A DNA stretch of 64,000 bases from Burkholderia contaminans (lineage in GTDB: Bacteria > Pseudomonadota > Gammaproteobacteria > Burkholderiales > Burkholderiaceae): the NCBI RefSeq assembly GCF_029633825.1, contig NZ_CP090640.1, positions 2,542,001 through 2,606,000 on the forward strand, read 5' to 3'. Of this stretch, positions 19,492 through 28,713 are shown in pieces. The stretch's first letter is position 1. Every line of letters begins with the position of its first letter. The notes beneath the pieces were generated by a model. The model was not told the origin of the DNA. It did no database searches and saw only the letters and a program-made list of their open reading frames with translations. The translations under genes were made by a program, and so were the position numbers.

Positions 19492-21048
19492 ATGACGTTC
19501 TGGAATCTGTATTTCATCCTGAAGTTCGCGCTGTTCGCGACCGGGCACCTGCAGCCTTTCTGGCTCGCGAACCTCGCGTTCGCGGTGGCGCTCGCGGCGA
19601 GCGCACCGATCCGGCGGCGCGCGTGGCGCATCGTCCGGCAAGTCGTGGCGATCGCGATCGCGGTGCCGCTGCTCGCGCGCGAGATGCATGCGCCGCCGCT
19701 CGCCCGGCTCGCCGAGGCCGCGCGCGAAGTGAGCACGTTCCGCCTCGAGTACTGGATGGAGCTGCTGCCGCGCCTGCTGCCGCCGGTGCTGCTGCTGACG
19801 GTGGCCGGCGCGCTGATCGTCTACTTCATCGTCAATCGCTGGCTGCGCGTCGCGACGTTCGTGCTGGCCGTGCTGATCGTGATGCCGCTGTGGCAGGCCG
19901 GCAGCGGGCTGATGGCGCGCGTCGTCGCACCGCTGCCGCAGCAGGCGAACGCGACGGGCACGACGCTCGCCGGCCAGCCGGAGGATCACAACGCCGCGCT
20001 CGCGACGTTCCGCACGCAGGAATCGCAGCGGCAGGTCGCGTTCGGCCATCTCGGCAACGATCCGGCCGCGCAGTTCGACGTGATCGTGCTGCACATCTGC
20101 TCGCTGTCGTGGGACGACCTCGACGCCGCAAAGGCGCGCAACCACCCGATGCTGAGTCACTTCGACTACCTGTTCAACAACTTCAGCACGGCCGCGAGCT
20201 ACAGCGGGCCGGCCGCGATCCGCGTGCTGCGCGCGAGCTGCGGGCAGGAGGCTCATGCGGACCTGTACAAGCCCGCGCCGCAGCAGTGCTACCTGTTCTC
20301 GCAACTGGCGAGCGCGGGCTACAAGGTGCAGTCGCTGCTGAACCACGACGGTCACTTCGACAACTTCCTGCAGGTGATCCACGACAACATCGGCGTGCCC
20401 GACGCGCCGCCGGTGTCGAACGCGGCCGCGCCCGTCGCGATGCACGCGTTCGACGGCTCGGAGATCAAGAGCGACTACGCGACGCTCGCGAACTGGTATG
20501 CGCAGCGCGCGTCGGTGCCGGGCCCGGTCGCGCTGTACTACAACACGATCAGCCTGCACGACGGCAACCGCGTCGTCGGCAGCGCGCTGACGAGCATCGA
20601 CTCGTATCCGCAGCGCGTGACAAAGCTGATGGACGACTTCGATCACCTCGCCGACCTGATCGCGCAGTCGGGCCGTCGCGCGGTGATCGTGTTCGTGCCC
20701 GAGCACGGCGCCGCGCTGCGCGGCGACAAGAACCAGGTCGCGGGGCTGCGCGAGATTCCGACGCCGCGCATCGTGCACGGGCCGGTCGGCGTGCGGCTCG
20801 TCGGCTTTGCCGGCAACCACGGCGCGACGACCGTGATCGACCAGCCGACCAGCTTCCTCGCGCTCGCGCAACTGCTGTCGAACCTCGTGTCGAACAGCCC
20901 GTTCAAGCCGGGCACGACGCTCGCGCAGTACGCGGCCGACCTGCCGCGCACGCGGATGGTGGGCGAGAACGAGGGCACGGTGACGATGCAGACGGCCGCG
21001 GGCTACTCGGTGAAAACTCCGGATGGCGTATGGATCGACGAACAGTAA
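19492..21048 (+). CDS. bcsG: Cellulose phosphoethanolamine transferase BcsG
   Basis: BcsG adds phosphoethanolamine from phosphatidylethanolamine to cellulose in the periplasm. Four to five membrane helices fill about residues 1-150, followed by an alkaline-phosphatase-fold domain. The SYSGPAAIRVLRASCGQ stretch (about residues 235-251) contains the serine expected to be the nucleophile, and VPEHGAALRGDKNQV resembles the metal-binding end. Length is 518 residues, somewhat shorter than E. coli BcsG. It begins 27 bases after bcsA and overlaps bcsR by 19 bases. Its presence predicts modified rather than plain cellulose if the system works. Confidence 0.9.
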   Translation: MTFWNLYFILKFALFATGHLQPFWLANLAFAVALAASAPIRRRAWRIVRQVVAIAIAVPLLAREMHAPPLARLAEAAREVSTFRLEYWMELLPRLLPPVLLLTVAGALIVYFIVNRWLRVATFVLAVLIVMPLWQAGSGLMARVVAPLPQQANATGTTLAGQPEDHNAALATFRTQESQRQVAFGHLGNDPAAQFDVIVLHICSLSWDDLDAAKARNHPMLSHFDYLFNNFSTAASYSGPAAIRVLRASCGQEAHADLYKPAPQQCYLFSQLASAGYKVQSLLNHDGHFDNFLQVIHDNIGVPDAPPVSNAAAPVAMHAFDGSEIKSDYATLANWYAQRASVPGPVALYYNTISLHDGNRVVGSALTSIDSYPQRVTKLMDDFDHLADLIAQSGRRAVIVFVPEHGAALRGDKNQVAGLREIPTPRIVHGPVGVRLVGFAGNHGATTVIDQPTSFLALAQLLSNLVSNSPFKPGTTLAQYAADLPRTRMVGENEGTVTMQTAAGYSVKTPDGVWIDEQ

Positions 21049-21227
21049 TTCTTCCCGCCGAAAGCGACGATGATCGCCTGTCGCAACCGAACGACGTGCT
21101 CGGCCTCGCGCGGCATCTGCCCGCGCTCGATCCCGAGCGCTACGTCGACGAGCAGGCGCGCCGCGCGTTCATCGAATCGCTCGACCGCTGGCCGACGCTC
21201 GCGAAGCTGATGGGTTTGAAGCGGTAA
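21030..21227 (+). CDS. bcsR: BcsR-like regulatory peptide at the end of the operon
   Basis: A 65-residue protein starts at ATG 21030 inside the 3' end of bcsG. Its ND...L..LP..D...Y.D...R..F..SL.RWP.LA pattern matches BcsR (YhjR), the small partner that forms a complex with BcsQ and is needed for synthase assembly. In E. coli bcsR is first in the operon, directly before bcsQ; here it is last, after bcsG. Identification rests on the short conserved pattern, the size and the operon. Confidence 0.75.
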   Translation: MDRRTVILPAESDDDRLSQPNDVLGLARHLPALDPERYVDEQARRAFIESLDRWPTLAKLMGLKR

Positions 21228-21233
21228 ACGCAC

Positions 21234-21259
21234 AACGGCCGGCATGCGGGCCGGCCGTT
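21234..21259. terminator. Hairpin terminating the cellulose operon
   Basis: A perfect 10-bp stem (AACGGCCGGC with its complement) and a 6-base loop lie six bases after the bcsR stop and 44 bases before the convergent pirin stop. There is no long T-run, only T-rich spacing after it, so it may be an intrinsic terminator of modest strength serving both directions. Confidence 0.6.
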
Positions 21260-21302
21260 GCGTTGCTTGCCTGCGGGCGAACGCTTGCTGCGCCTCGTTA
21301 CG

Positions 21303-22187
21303 TTACTGCGCCTTGCGTTCCGGCTGGCGCGTCCACTCGTTTTCTTCGCCCGGCACCTTGCCGAAGGTCTGATCGGCCCACGCCGCACGGGCCGCATCGA
21401 TCTTCGCGCGCGCGCTCGACACGAAATTCCATTCGATGAACCGCTCGCCCGGCAGATGCGCGCCGCCGAGCAGCATCACGCGTGCGCCGTTCGTGCTCGC
21501 CAGCGCCACGGTCGCGCCCGGCTCCAGCACGGCCATCGTCGCGGCCGTGAGCGGCGTACCGTCGATCGAGAGATCGCCGTCGACGAGATACACGCCGCGC
21601 TCCTCATGTTCCGCATCGAGCGCCAGCGTGCCGCCTGCCGCGAATTCCGCATAGGCATAGAGCGTGGGCGAGAACACGGCGACCGGCGACGTGAGCCCGA
21701 ACGCGGTGCCCGCTATCACGCGCACGCTTGCACCGCCGCGCGTGAACGACGGCAGCGTGTCGGCCGCGTGATGGACGAACGCGGGCGCAGTGTCTTCATG
21801 CTCGACCGGCAGCGCGACCCAGGTCTGGATCCCGTGGACCGGCTGATCGCGCGGCCGGTCTTCGTCGGGCGAGCGCTCCGAGTGCACGATGCCGCGGCCG
21901 GCGGTCATCCAGTTCACGTCGCCCGGTACGATCTTCTGCCGGAAGCCGAGGCTGTCGTGGTGCATCAGCGAACCGTCGAACAGGTAGGTGACGGTCGCGA
22001 GGCCGATGTGCGGATGCGGCAGCACATCGATGCCGCTGCCGGCCGGCAGCACGGCCGGCCCCATCTCGTCGAAGAAGATGAACGGGCCGACGAGGCGGGC
22101 GGCGCGCGCGGGCAGCACGCGGCGCACGACGAGGTTGCCGATGTCGCTTTCGCGCGGCGTGAGCAGGGTCTTGATCGAAACGGACAT
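21303..22187 (-). CDS. Pirin family protein
   Basis: Pirins are bicupin iron proteins; bacterial members act as quercetinases or redox-linked modulators of metabolic enzymes. The metal ligands are visible as H58 and H60 (PHPHIGL) and H102 and E104 (GIVHSE), and the 294-residue length fits. The C-terminal cupin (about 175-270) is also present. ATG 22187 is supported by the usual short leader before the first strand. An OsmC-like gene lies 31 bp upstream on the same strand, so the two may be co-transcribed in a stress-type unit. The substrate is not predictable. Confidence 0.9.
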   Translation of the reverse strand: MSVSIKTLLTPRESDIGNLVVRRVLPARAARLVGPFIFFDEMGPAVLPAGSGIDVLPHPHIGLATVTYLFDGSLMHHDSLGFRQKIVPGDVNWMTAGRGIVHSERSPDEDRPRDQPVHGIQTWVALPVEHEDTAPAFVHHAADTLPSFTRGGASVRVIAGTAFGLTSPVAVFSPTLYAYAEFAAGGTLALDAEHEERGVYLVDGDLSIDGTPLTAATMAVLEPGATVALASTNGARVMLLGGAHLPGERFIEWNFVSSARAKIDAARAAWADQTFGKVPGEENEWTRQPERKAQ

Positions 22188-22218
22188 GGTGGGGGTCTTG
22201 TGGTCGGGGCGGCGCGCG

Positions 22219-22611
22219 TCAGGCGATCGCCGTGTCGATGGTGATCGGGTGCGTGAGGATCTTGTGCACCGGGCACGCGTTCGCGATCTGCAGCAGGCGT
22301 TCGCGCTGTTCGCCGGACAGGTCGCCTTCGAGCGTGATGCGGCGCACGATCGTGCTGCCCGCGCTGCCCGATTCGTGCGCGAGCTTCACGTGCACTTCGG
22401 TGAGCGGCCAGTCCTTGCGCTGCGCGTACATCTTCAGCGTGATCGCGGTGCATGCGCCGAGGCTCGACAGCAGCAGCGCGACGGGCGTCGGCGCGGTATC
22501 GCCGCCGCCGAGCGATACGGGTTCGTCGGCACGCCACTGATGGACGCCGTCGGTGAAATGGACCAGGTAATCGACGGAGCCGATGCTCGCTTCGACGGAC
22601 AGTTCGCTCAT
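22219..22611 (-). CDS. OsmC/Ohr family peroxide-related protein
   Basis: The 130-residue protein has the two reactive cysteines of the OsmC family, C54 in SSLGACTA and C113 in NACPVHKIL, which reduce organic hydroperoxides. The [17 protein letters not shown] helix and the central beta region are in order. The start at 22611 is preferred over an upstream ATG because MSELSV begins the domain. It precedes pirin by 31 bp, suggesting a two-gene oxidative-stress unit. It is closer to YhfA/OsmC-type proteins than to Ohr. Confidence 0.88.
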   Translation of the reverse strand: MSELSVEASIGSVDYLVHFTDGVHQWRADEPVSLGGGDTAPTPVALLLSSLGACTAITLKMYAQRKDWPLTEVHVKLAHESGSAGSTIVRRITLEGDLSGEQRERLLQIANACPVHKILTHPITIDTAIA

Positions 22612-22669
22612 TGCAATTCCATGTGGGGAAGGGGGATCGGCTGGCGTGCGGCCATGCATGGCCGCACGC

Positions 22670-24250
22670 TCAGGGTTCGAGCAGGCGCTGCAGCCGCAGT
22701 TCCTCGAAATCCAGCTCGGATTCTATGCGGTGCAGCACTGCGTCGTCGACCCGGCCGTCGCGATGCAGGTCGAGCAGCGCGTCGCGCGACACGCCCACCA
22801 GCTCGAGCTCGACGCGCAGCATTCGCGCGCGCACGTCCGCAGGCTGCGCGCCGTCGCGGTGCGCGCGTTCGTTGAACGCGACGCGGCTGCGGTACTCGGT
22901 CAGCAGCCGGTCGAGCGATGCGCGTTCTAGGGTCGAGCCGCGCTGCTCGCGCGCGTCGAGCTCGGCGAGCGCCGCGCCGAACGTATGCGCGCGCACCGCA
23001 TGCTCCGACATCGTGTGCCGCGCGGCCGGGCGCAGCTTCAGCACGCGGATCAGCGGCGCGAGCGTGCCGCCCTGCACGACGAGCGTGGCGATGATCAGCA
23101 GGAACGTGCTGAACAGGATCAGGTCGCGGCCGGGGAAATTGGCGGGCAGCGCGATCGCGGCCGCGAGGCTCACGACACCGCGCATGCCCGACCAGCCGAG
23201 CACGACGGCTTCACGCCACGACCACGGCGCGCGGCCGGCACGCGGCGCGCGCAGGCGGCCCGGCAGCCACATCGCGACGAACACCCACACGATGCGCGCG
23301 GCGATCGCCGCGGCGGTGGCGGGCAGTGCGACGCGCAGGCCGGCCATCAGCACCGCGCCTTCGTGGTTCACGCGCGCGAGGATCGCATGCAGCGCGAGGC
23401 CGATCAGGATGAACACGAGCGCGTCGAGCACGAACACGATCGCTTCCCAGGTCGCCTTCGCCTTGATCCGCATGTCGGCGTCGAATACGCGATGCTGGCG
23501 CACGCCGAGCACGAGGCCGCAGGTGACGACCGACAGCACGCCCGAGCCGTCGACGGCTTCCGCGATCCCGTAGCTGCCCCACGCCATCGCGAAGGTCACG
23601 ACGATGCCGAGCATCGGATCGCGCAGGCGCGGCAGCACCCAGCTCATCGCATGGCCGCACGCGAGACCGACCGCGATGCCGATCAGCGTGAGCGAGAAGA
23701 ACAGGCCGGTGGCGCTTGCGGCCGTGATCGACACGGCGAGCGCGGCCGATACGGCCATCTGGTACAGCAGCAGGCCCGACGCATCGTTGACGAGGCTTTC
23801 GCCTTCGAGCACCGCGACGAGCCGCGCGGGCAGCGGGTGGCGCTGCAGGATTGCCTTCGCGGCGACCGCATCGGGCGGCGACACGATCGCACCGAGCGTG
23901 AAGCACGCGGCCCACGGCAGCGCGGGGTTCACCGCATGCACGGCGAACGCGACCGCGACGGTCGTGAACACCACCGCGCCGAGCGCGAGCGATGCGATCG
24001 ACGCAAGCTCCTGCCGGAATTCCTTCCACGCGGTGTAGAACCCGCTCGACATCAGCAGCGGCGGCAGCACGGCCGCGAGCAGCAGCGCCGGGTCCATGTC
24101 GGGCACGCGCTTGCCGGCCACCGCGACCACGCAGCCGCCGAGCAGCAGCACGACGGCCGGTGGAATCGAAATCCGTTCGGCGAGCCACGTGAGCGCGCCG
24201 GCACCGCAGATCAACAGCAGCAGGTAATGGAACAGCTCGACGTTGGTCAT
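22670..24250 (-). CDS. CPA1 family Na+/H+ antiporter
   Basis: A 526-residue membrane protein with about twelve helices and a cytosolic C-terminal tail of about 130 residues. The ion-binding motifs of the NhaP/CPA1 group are present: SPPDAVAA near 124-131 and [11 protein letters not shown] at 149-159. It would exchange cytosolic Na+ or K+ for protons. The tail contains a long charged helical region likely to regulate pH response. A small XapX gene lies 25 bp upstream on the same strand and may be co-expressed. Confidence 0.9.
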   Translation of the reverse strand: MTNVELFHYLLLLICGAGALTWLAERISIPPAVVLLLGGCVVAVAGKRVPDMDPALLLAAVLPPLLMSSGFYTAWKEFRQELASIASLALGAVVFTTVAVAFAVHAVNPALPWAACFTLGAIVSPPDAVAAKAILQRHPLPARLVAVLEGESLVNDASGLLLYQMAVSAALAVSITAASATGLFFSLTLIGIAVGLACGHAMSWVLPRLRDPMLGIVVTFAMAWGSYGIAEAVDGSGVLSVVTCGLVLGVRQHRVFDADMRIKAKATWEAIVFVLDALVFILIGLALHAILARVNHEGAVLMAGLRVALPATAAAIAARIVWVFVAMWLPGRLRAPRAGRAPWSWREAVVLGWSGMRGVVSLAAAIALPANFPGRDLILFSTFLLIIATLVVQGGTLAPLIRVLKLRPAARHTMSEHAVRAHTFGAALAELDAREQRGSTLERASLDRLLTEYRSRVAFNERAHRDGAQPADVRARMLRVELELVGVSRDALLDLHRDGRVDDAVLHRIESELDFEELRLQRLLEP

Positions 24251-24275
24251 GCGCGGGAGGTGATGAGCGATTGCA

Positions 24276-24536
24276 TCACGACGGCTTGCGGTCGTTCGTG
24301 GTGCCGCCGGGCAGCGCGCCGAACATGTGCTGGCTGCACTTCGCGTCGCGCCAAGCGGTGTTCAGCCGGTGGCCCGCGAGCATGCGTCGCGCGACCGGCA
24401 GGATCTGTTCGCCGGCGAGCATGCCGAGCAGGCCGGTGAGCGCGATGATCGGCGGGGCCGGCGAATTCACGCCGATCGTGCCGTAGATGGCGCCGGCGAG
24501 GACACCGGCGAGCAGCGACAGGGCATAGGCTTTCAT
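24276..24536 (-). CDS. XapX domain (DUF1427) membrane protein
   Basis: The N-terminal half is the XapX pattern: two membrane helices around SPAPPIIALTGLLGML, about residues 3-50. The 86-residue protein has an extra C-terminal segment ending in a hydrophilic stretch. ATG 24536 gives the domain's normal MKAY start; the longer frame is not protein-like before it. XapX function is not known. A second XapX gene occurs 2.1 kb away at 26633 on the other strand, and both flank the isochorismatase/LysR pair. Confidence 0.85.
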   Translation of the reverse strand: MKAYALSLLAGVLAGAIYGTIGVNSPAPPIIALTGLLGMLAGEQILPVARRMLAGHRLNTAWRDAKCSQHMFGALPGGTTNDRKPS

Positions 24537-24823
24537 GATGGGCGTCTCGTGGTCTCGTGATCGAACGACGGATGGCGACGAGTGCATCGTCGAGGTCACT
24601 CGAAGCGTATCGGGTTTACGTGCAGAAAAAAAGGGCGGATTGCCCTTGGGCGACCACCTATTCTGGAATCCATGTGATTCCATTTTTTGGATGTTCGTGT
24701 CAGCGGATTGCGGTTTTAATGAATCGAGACGGACGAAGCAGATCAAGCGTCGTACCCAACTCGAATCCTCCCGCGTTCGCGGCGAGGCAAGATTCCCCTT
24801 CCCGTTCCAAGGATGATCACGCC

Positions 24824-25510
24824 ATGAGCAACCCGAAGCTCGAAGTACTTACTCCGCAGAACAGCCAGCTGATCTTCATCGACCAGCAGCCGCAGATGGC
24901 ATTCGGTGTGCAGTCGATCGATCGCCAGGCGCTGAAGAACAACGTGGTCGGCCTCGCGAAGGCCGCGAAGGCGTTCAATATCCCGACCACGATCACGACG
25001 GTCGAGACCGAGGCGTTCTCCGGTCATACCTATCCCGAACTGCTCGACGTCTTTCCGAACCAGAAGACGCTCGAACGCACGTCGATGAACTCGTGGGACG
25101 ACCAGAAGGTGCGCGACGCACTGGCCGCGAACGGCCGCAAGAAGGTGATCGTGTCGGGTCTGTGGACCGAAGTCTGCAATACGACGTTCGCGCTGTGCGC
25201 GATGCTCGAAGGCGGTTACGAGATCTACATGGTGGCCGACGCTTCGGGCGGCACGTCGCAGGCCGCGCACGATTTCGCGATGCAGCGGATGGTGCAGGCC
25301 GGCGCGGTGCCCGTGACCTGGCAGCAGGTCATTCTCGAGTGGCAGCGCGACTGGGCGCGTCGCGACACGTACGACGCGGTGATGGCGGTCGTGAGGGAGC
25401 ATTCGGGCGCGTACGGGATGGGCGTCGACTACGCGTACACGATGGTTCACAAGGCCGCGCAGCGTACCGCGACGCCGCACGAGTCGATCCCGGCCGTGCC
25501 GGCGAAGTAA
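24824..25510 (+). CDS. Isochorismatase-fold cysteine hydrolase (YcaC-like)
   Basis: A 228-residue hydrolase with the isochorismatase fold. The catalytic triad is recognisable: D20 (LIFIDQQ), a Lys in NQKTLERT (about 81) and C118 in GLWTEVCNTTFAL. Length and the TEVC motif place it with YcaC-type hydrolases, usually acting on amides or carbamoyl groups; the true substrate is unknown. ATG 24824 has a purine-rich AAGGATG site upstream and begins where the domain begins. It is convergent with a LysR gene and divergent from the XapX/antiporter pair. Confidence 0.87.
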   Translation: MSNPKLEVLTPQNSQLIFIDQQPQMAFGVQSIDRQALKNNVVGLAKAAKAFNIPTTITTVETEAFSGHTYPELLDVFPNQKTLERTSMNSWDDQKVRDALAANGRKKVIVSGLWTEVCNTTFALCAMLEGGYEIYMVADASGGTSQAAHDFAMQRMVQAGAVPVTWQQVILEWQRDWARRDTYDAVMAVVREHSGAYGMGVDYAYTMVHKAAQRTATPHESIPAVPAK

Positions 25511-25559
25511 CGGGCGACCGGCTGCGCGCGACCGGCGGCGGGCGACCGGCTGCGCGCGA
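25511..25559. repeat. 21-bp direct repeat after the isochorismatase gene
   Basis: Two identical 21-bp copies lie at 25511-25531 and 25539-25559, a 28-bp period, directly after the stop codon and before the convergent LysR gene. The copies contain GACCGGCTGCGCGC. With the intervening CCGGCGG they could fold, but no clean terminator hairpin is formed. It may be a slippage product. Confidence 0.7.
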
Positions 25560-25609
25560 TGCCTCCGATGCAGGCGGCGGCGCGCGGCGATCCGCCGGCC
25601 GCCGCCCGC

Positions 25610-26533
25610 TCAGGCCTCCGGCAGCGCCCACGGCGCGTGCGAGAAATGTTCGGCGAGGAAATCGAGCAGCACCGTCACGCGCGCGGCACGCAGCATGCCG
25701 GGCGGCGTCATCAGGTTGACGTTGACGTCGGCGATCCTCCAGTCATGCATGACTTCTTCGAGTATGCCGCGCTGCAGTTCGTCCCACACCAGGAACTCGG
25801 GCTGAAGCGCGAGGCCGTGGCCGGCGATCAGTGCGGGGACGATCACGTCGGCGTTGTTGGTGCGGATGCGTCCGTGCACGTTCACGCCGAATTCGTCGCC
25901 CGAGGCCGGGTGGCGAAAGCGCCAGTGCTCGGGCGTCGGCAGGTTGGTGTAGGTGAGGCACACGTGCTTCTCGATGTCGCGCGGATGCGCGGGCCGGCCA
26001 TGCCGGGCCAGATACGCCGGCGACGCGACGAGCGGACGGCGCACCGCGCACAGGCGGCGCGAGCGCAGCGACGAATCGCTCAGCTCGGCGATCCGGATCG
26101 CGACGTCGAACCCGCCGGACACGATGTCGACGATGTGGTCGGTGAGCACGAGGTCGATGTCGACGCGCGGATAGCGTTCGAGAAACGCGGGCAGCACCGG
26201 CGACAGGTGGTGCAGCCCGAACGACATCGGCGCATTCACGCGCACGAGGCCGTGCGGTTCGAGCGCTTGCGCGGACGCCTCGCTCTCGATCAGTTCCGCA
26301 TCGGCGAGCAGGCGGATCGCACGGTCGCGCAGCAGTTCGCCGGTCGGCGTGAGCGACAGCTTGCGCGACGTGCGGTACAGCAGCATCGCGCCGAGGCGTT
26401 TTTCGAGCCGCGCGATCGCCTTCGAGACGGTCGGTTGCGACACGCCGAGGAGCTCAGCGGCTTTGGCGAACGAACCGAGCTCCGCGACGCGCGCGAAGAT
26501 GGCCCAGGCTTCGAGATCAGGAAGGTGTTGCAT
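25610..26533 (-). CDS. LysR family transcriptional regulator
   Basis: The first 60 residues from ATG 26533 form the winged helix-turn-helix ([29 protein letters not shown]); residues 90-300 form the substrate-binding fold typical of the CrgA/DsdC-like group. It is 307 residues, normal for the family. It is divergent from the XapX-amidohydrolase-porin operon with 99 bp between starts, so it is the natural regulator of that operon; it also converges on the isochorismatase. The inducer is unknown. An upstream in-frame ATG at 26581 is less likely because it adds nonconserved residues. Confidence 0.9.
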   Translation of the reverse strand: MQHLPDLEAWAIFARVAELGSFAKAAELLGVSQPTVSKAIARLEKRLGAMLLYRTSRKLSLTPTGELLRDRAIRLLADAELIESEASAQALEPHGLVRVNAPMSFGLHHLSPVLPAFLERYPRVDIDLVLTDHIVDIVSGGFDVAIRIAELSDSSLRSRRLCAVRRPLVASPAYLARHGRPAHPRDIEKHVCLTYTNLPTPEHWRFRHPASGDEFGVNVHGRIRTNNADVIVPALIAGHGLALQPEFLVWDELQRGILEEVMHDWRIADVNVNLMTPPGMLRAARVTVLLDFLAEHFSHAPWALPEA

Positions 26534-26632
26534 GGTCGGGCAGAGTGGCAGGGAAGCGAGGTGGATACGGCGGCGCAGCATGCGGCCGGCGCGATGCGGC
26601 TCATTCTAATCCGGCCGGGGAGAATAATCGTT

Positions 26633-26800
26633 ATGGAATCTTATCTATTGTCGCTGTCGGCCGGCGTGCTGGTCGGCGTCGTGTACAGCGTGATCAAGGT
26701 GCGCTCGCCGGCGCCGCCGCTCATTGCGCTGATCGGCCTCGCCGGCATGCTGATCGGCTCGCAGGCCATCGGCGCCATCCGGCACTGGCTCGGCTTCTGA
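26633..26800 (+). CDS. Small XapX domain (DUF1427) protein, second copy
   Basis: A 55-residue protein starting at ATG 26633 with the full XapX pattern: MESYLLSLSAGVLVGVVYS, then SPAPPLIALIGLAGML. Two membrane helices are expected. It starts 99 bp from the divergent LysR gene and 19 bp before the amidohydrolase, so it should be the first gene of that operon. A longer frame upstream overlaps the LysR gene antisense and is not coding. It is a shorter paralogue of the XapX at 24276. Confidence 0.85.
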   Translation: MESYLLSLSAGVLVGVVYSVIKVRSPAPPLIALIGLAGMLIGSQAIGAIRHWLGF

Positions 26801-26819
26801 TCGTATCGAGGACATTTTA

Positions 26820-28712
26820 ATGAGTGCAACTGATAATCAGCCGGATCTGATCCTGCACAACGGCCGCATCACGACGCTCGACCGTGCGAACCCCGTCGCC
26901 ACCGCGGTCGCGATCAAGGACGGCCGCTTCGTCGCGGTCGGCAGCGACGCGGAGATCGTGCCGCTCGCGGGCCGTGCGACGAAGGTGGTCGACCTCGGCT
27001 GCCGCCCGGCGCTGCCGGGCCTGACCGACAACCATTGCCACGTGATCCGTGGCGGCCTGAACTACAACATGGAGCTGCGCTGGGACGGCGTGCGCTCGCT
27101 CGCGGTCGCGATGGAGATGCTCAAGCAGCAGGTCGCGATCACGCCGGCGCCGCAGTGGGTGCGCGTGGTCGGCGGCTTCACCGAACACCAGTTCGCCGAG
27201 AAGCGCCTGCCGACGATCGACGAGCTCAACGCGGTCGCGCCCGATACGCCGGTGTTCATCCTGCATTTGTACGACCGTGCGCTGCTGAACGCGGCCGCGC
27301 TGCGTGTCGTGGGTTATACGAAGGACACGCCCGAGCCGCCGGGCGGCACGATCCTGCGCGATGCCGCGGGCAATCCGACGGGCCTGCTGCTCGCGAACCC
27401 GAACGCGACGATCCTCTACGCGACGCTCGCGAAAGGCCCGAAGCTGCCGTTCGAGTATCAATACAACTCGACGCGTCACTTCATGCGCGAGCTGAACCGG
27501 CTCGGCGTGACGGGCGTGATCGATGCAGGCGGCGGCTCGCAGAATTACCCGGACGATTACGAAGTGATCCGCAAGCTGCATGACGCGGGCGAGATGACGA
27601 TCCGCATCGCGTACAACCTGTTCACGCAGAAGCCGAATGCGGAGAAGGAAGACTTCGTCAACTGGACGAAGAGCAGCAAGTACCACGACGGCACCGATTA
27701 CTTCCGTCACAACGGCGCGGGCGAGATGCTGGTGTTCTCGGCAGCCGACTTCGAGGATTTCCGCGTCGCGCGCCCGGACCTGCCGGCCCAGATGGAAGAC
27801 GATCTCGAAGGCGTGGTGCGCGTGCTTGCGCAGAACCGCTGGCCGTGGCGCATGCATGCGACCTACGACGAAACGATCAGCCGCGCGCTCGACGTGTTCG
27901 AGAAGGTCAACGAGGACATCCCGCTCGAAGGGCTGAACTGGTTCTTCGATCACGCGGAAACGATCTCCGAGAAGTCGATGGACCGGATCGCGGCGCTGGG
28001 CGGCGGCATCGCGGTGCAGCACCGGATGGCGTACCAGGGCGAGTACTTCGTCGAGCGCTACGGCGCGCAGGCGGCCGAAGCGACGCCGCCGGTCGCGAAG
28101 ATGCTGTCGAAAGGCCTCAAGGTGTCGGCCGGCACCGACGCGACGCGCGTGGCGTCGTACAACCCGTGGGTGTCGCTCGCGTGGCTCGTGACGGGCAAGA
28201 CGGTGGGCGGGATGCGCCTGTATCCGCAGCGCAACCTGCTCGATCGGGAAACTGCACTGCGCATGTGGACCGAGTACGTGACGTGGTTCTCGAACGAAGA
28301 GGGCAAGAAAGGGCGTATCGCGGTCGGGCAACTGGCCGACCTGATGGTCCCGGATCGCGATTTCTTCACGTGCGCGGAGGACGATATCGTCGATACGACG
28401 GCGCTGCTGACGGTGGTGGGCGGCCGGATCGTGTGGGGGGCGGGGCCGTTCGCGTCGCACGACGCGCCGATTCCGCCGGCGATGCCGGACTGGTCGCCGG
28501 TGCGCGCCTACGGCGGCTACGGTGGCTGGGGCGCGACGCAGCGCGATGGCGCACCGCTGCAGCGCGCGGCGGCCGCCGCGGCGATGTGCGGTTGCGCGAG
28601 CGCGTGCGGCATGCACGGCCATGCGCATGCTAGTGCGTGGAGCCGCGCGTTGCCGACGTCGGACGCGAAGGGTTTCTGGGGCGCGTTCGGCTGCTCGTGC
28701 TGGGCGGTCTGA
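26820..28712 (+). CDS. YtcJ-like metal-dependent amidohydrolase with Cys/His-rich C-terminal tail
   Basis: The bulk of this 630-residue protein is an amidohydrolase family 3 enzyme: the N-terminal beta-sandwich (HNGRITTLD, DGRFVAVGSD), LPGLTDNHCHV where metal ligands sit (NHCH in place of the common DxHxH), the FDHAE and HRMAYQ segments and the late SAGTDA strand. After about residue 545 comes an unusual extension that ends in CGCASACGMHGHAHA and GCSCW, six cysteines and three histidines in the last 42 residues. Such a tail is not part of the family core and could bind a metal or haem-like group. It is followed by DoxX one base after its stop. Substrate unknown. Confidence 0.85.
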   Translation: MSATDNQPDLILHNGRITTLDRANPVATAVAIKDGRFVAVGSDAEIVPLAGRATKVVDLGCRPALPGLTDNHCHVIRGGLNYNMELRWDGVRSLAVAMEMLKQQVAITPAPQWVRVVGGFTEHQFAEKRLPTIDELNAVAPDTPVFILHLYDRALLNAAALRVVGYTKDTPEPPGGTILRDAAGNPTGLLLANPNATILYATLAKGPKLPFEYQYNSTRHFMRELNRLGVTGVIDAGGGSQNYPDDYEVIRKLHDAGEMTIRIAYNLFTQKPNAEKEDFVNWTKSSKYHDGTDYFRHNGAGEMLVFSAADFEDFRVARPDLPAQMEDDLEGVVRVLAQNRWPWRMHATYDETISRALDVFEKVNEDIPLEGLNWFFDHAETISEKSMDRIAALGGGIAVQHRMAYQGEYFVERYGAQAAEATPPVAKMLSKGLKVSAGTDATRVASYNPWVSLAWLVTGKTVGGMRLYPQRNLLDRETALRMWTEYVTWFSNEEGKKGRIAVGQLADLMVPDRDFFTCAEDDIVDTTALLTVVGGRIVWGAGPFASHDAPIPPAMPDWSPVRAYGGYGGWGATQRDGAPLQRAAAAAAMCGCASACGMHGHAHASAWSRALPTSDAKGFWGAFGCSCWAV

Positions 28713-28713
28713 C

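Noticed and set aside
16534..20871. Very long antisense open frame (about 1,445 codons) across bcsQ-bcsA-bcsG.
   Set aside because: It is antisense to clear enzymes with all catalytic motifs, is dominated by Arg/His/Asp as expected of complementary GC-rich codons, and matches no family.
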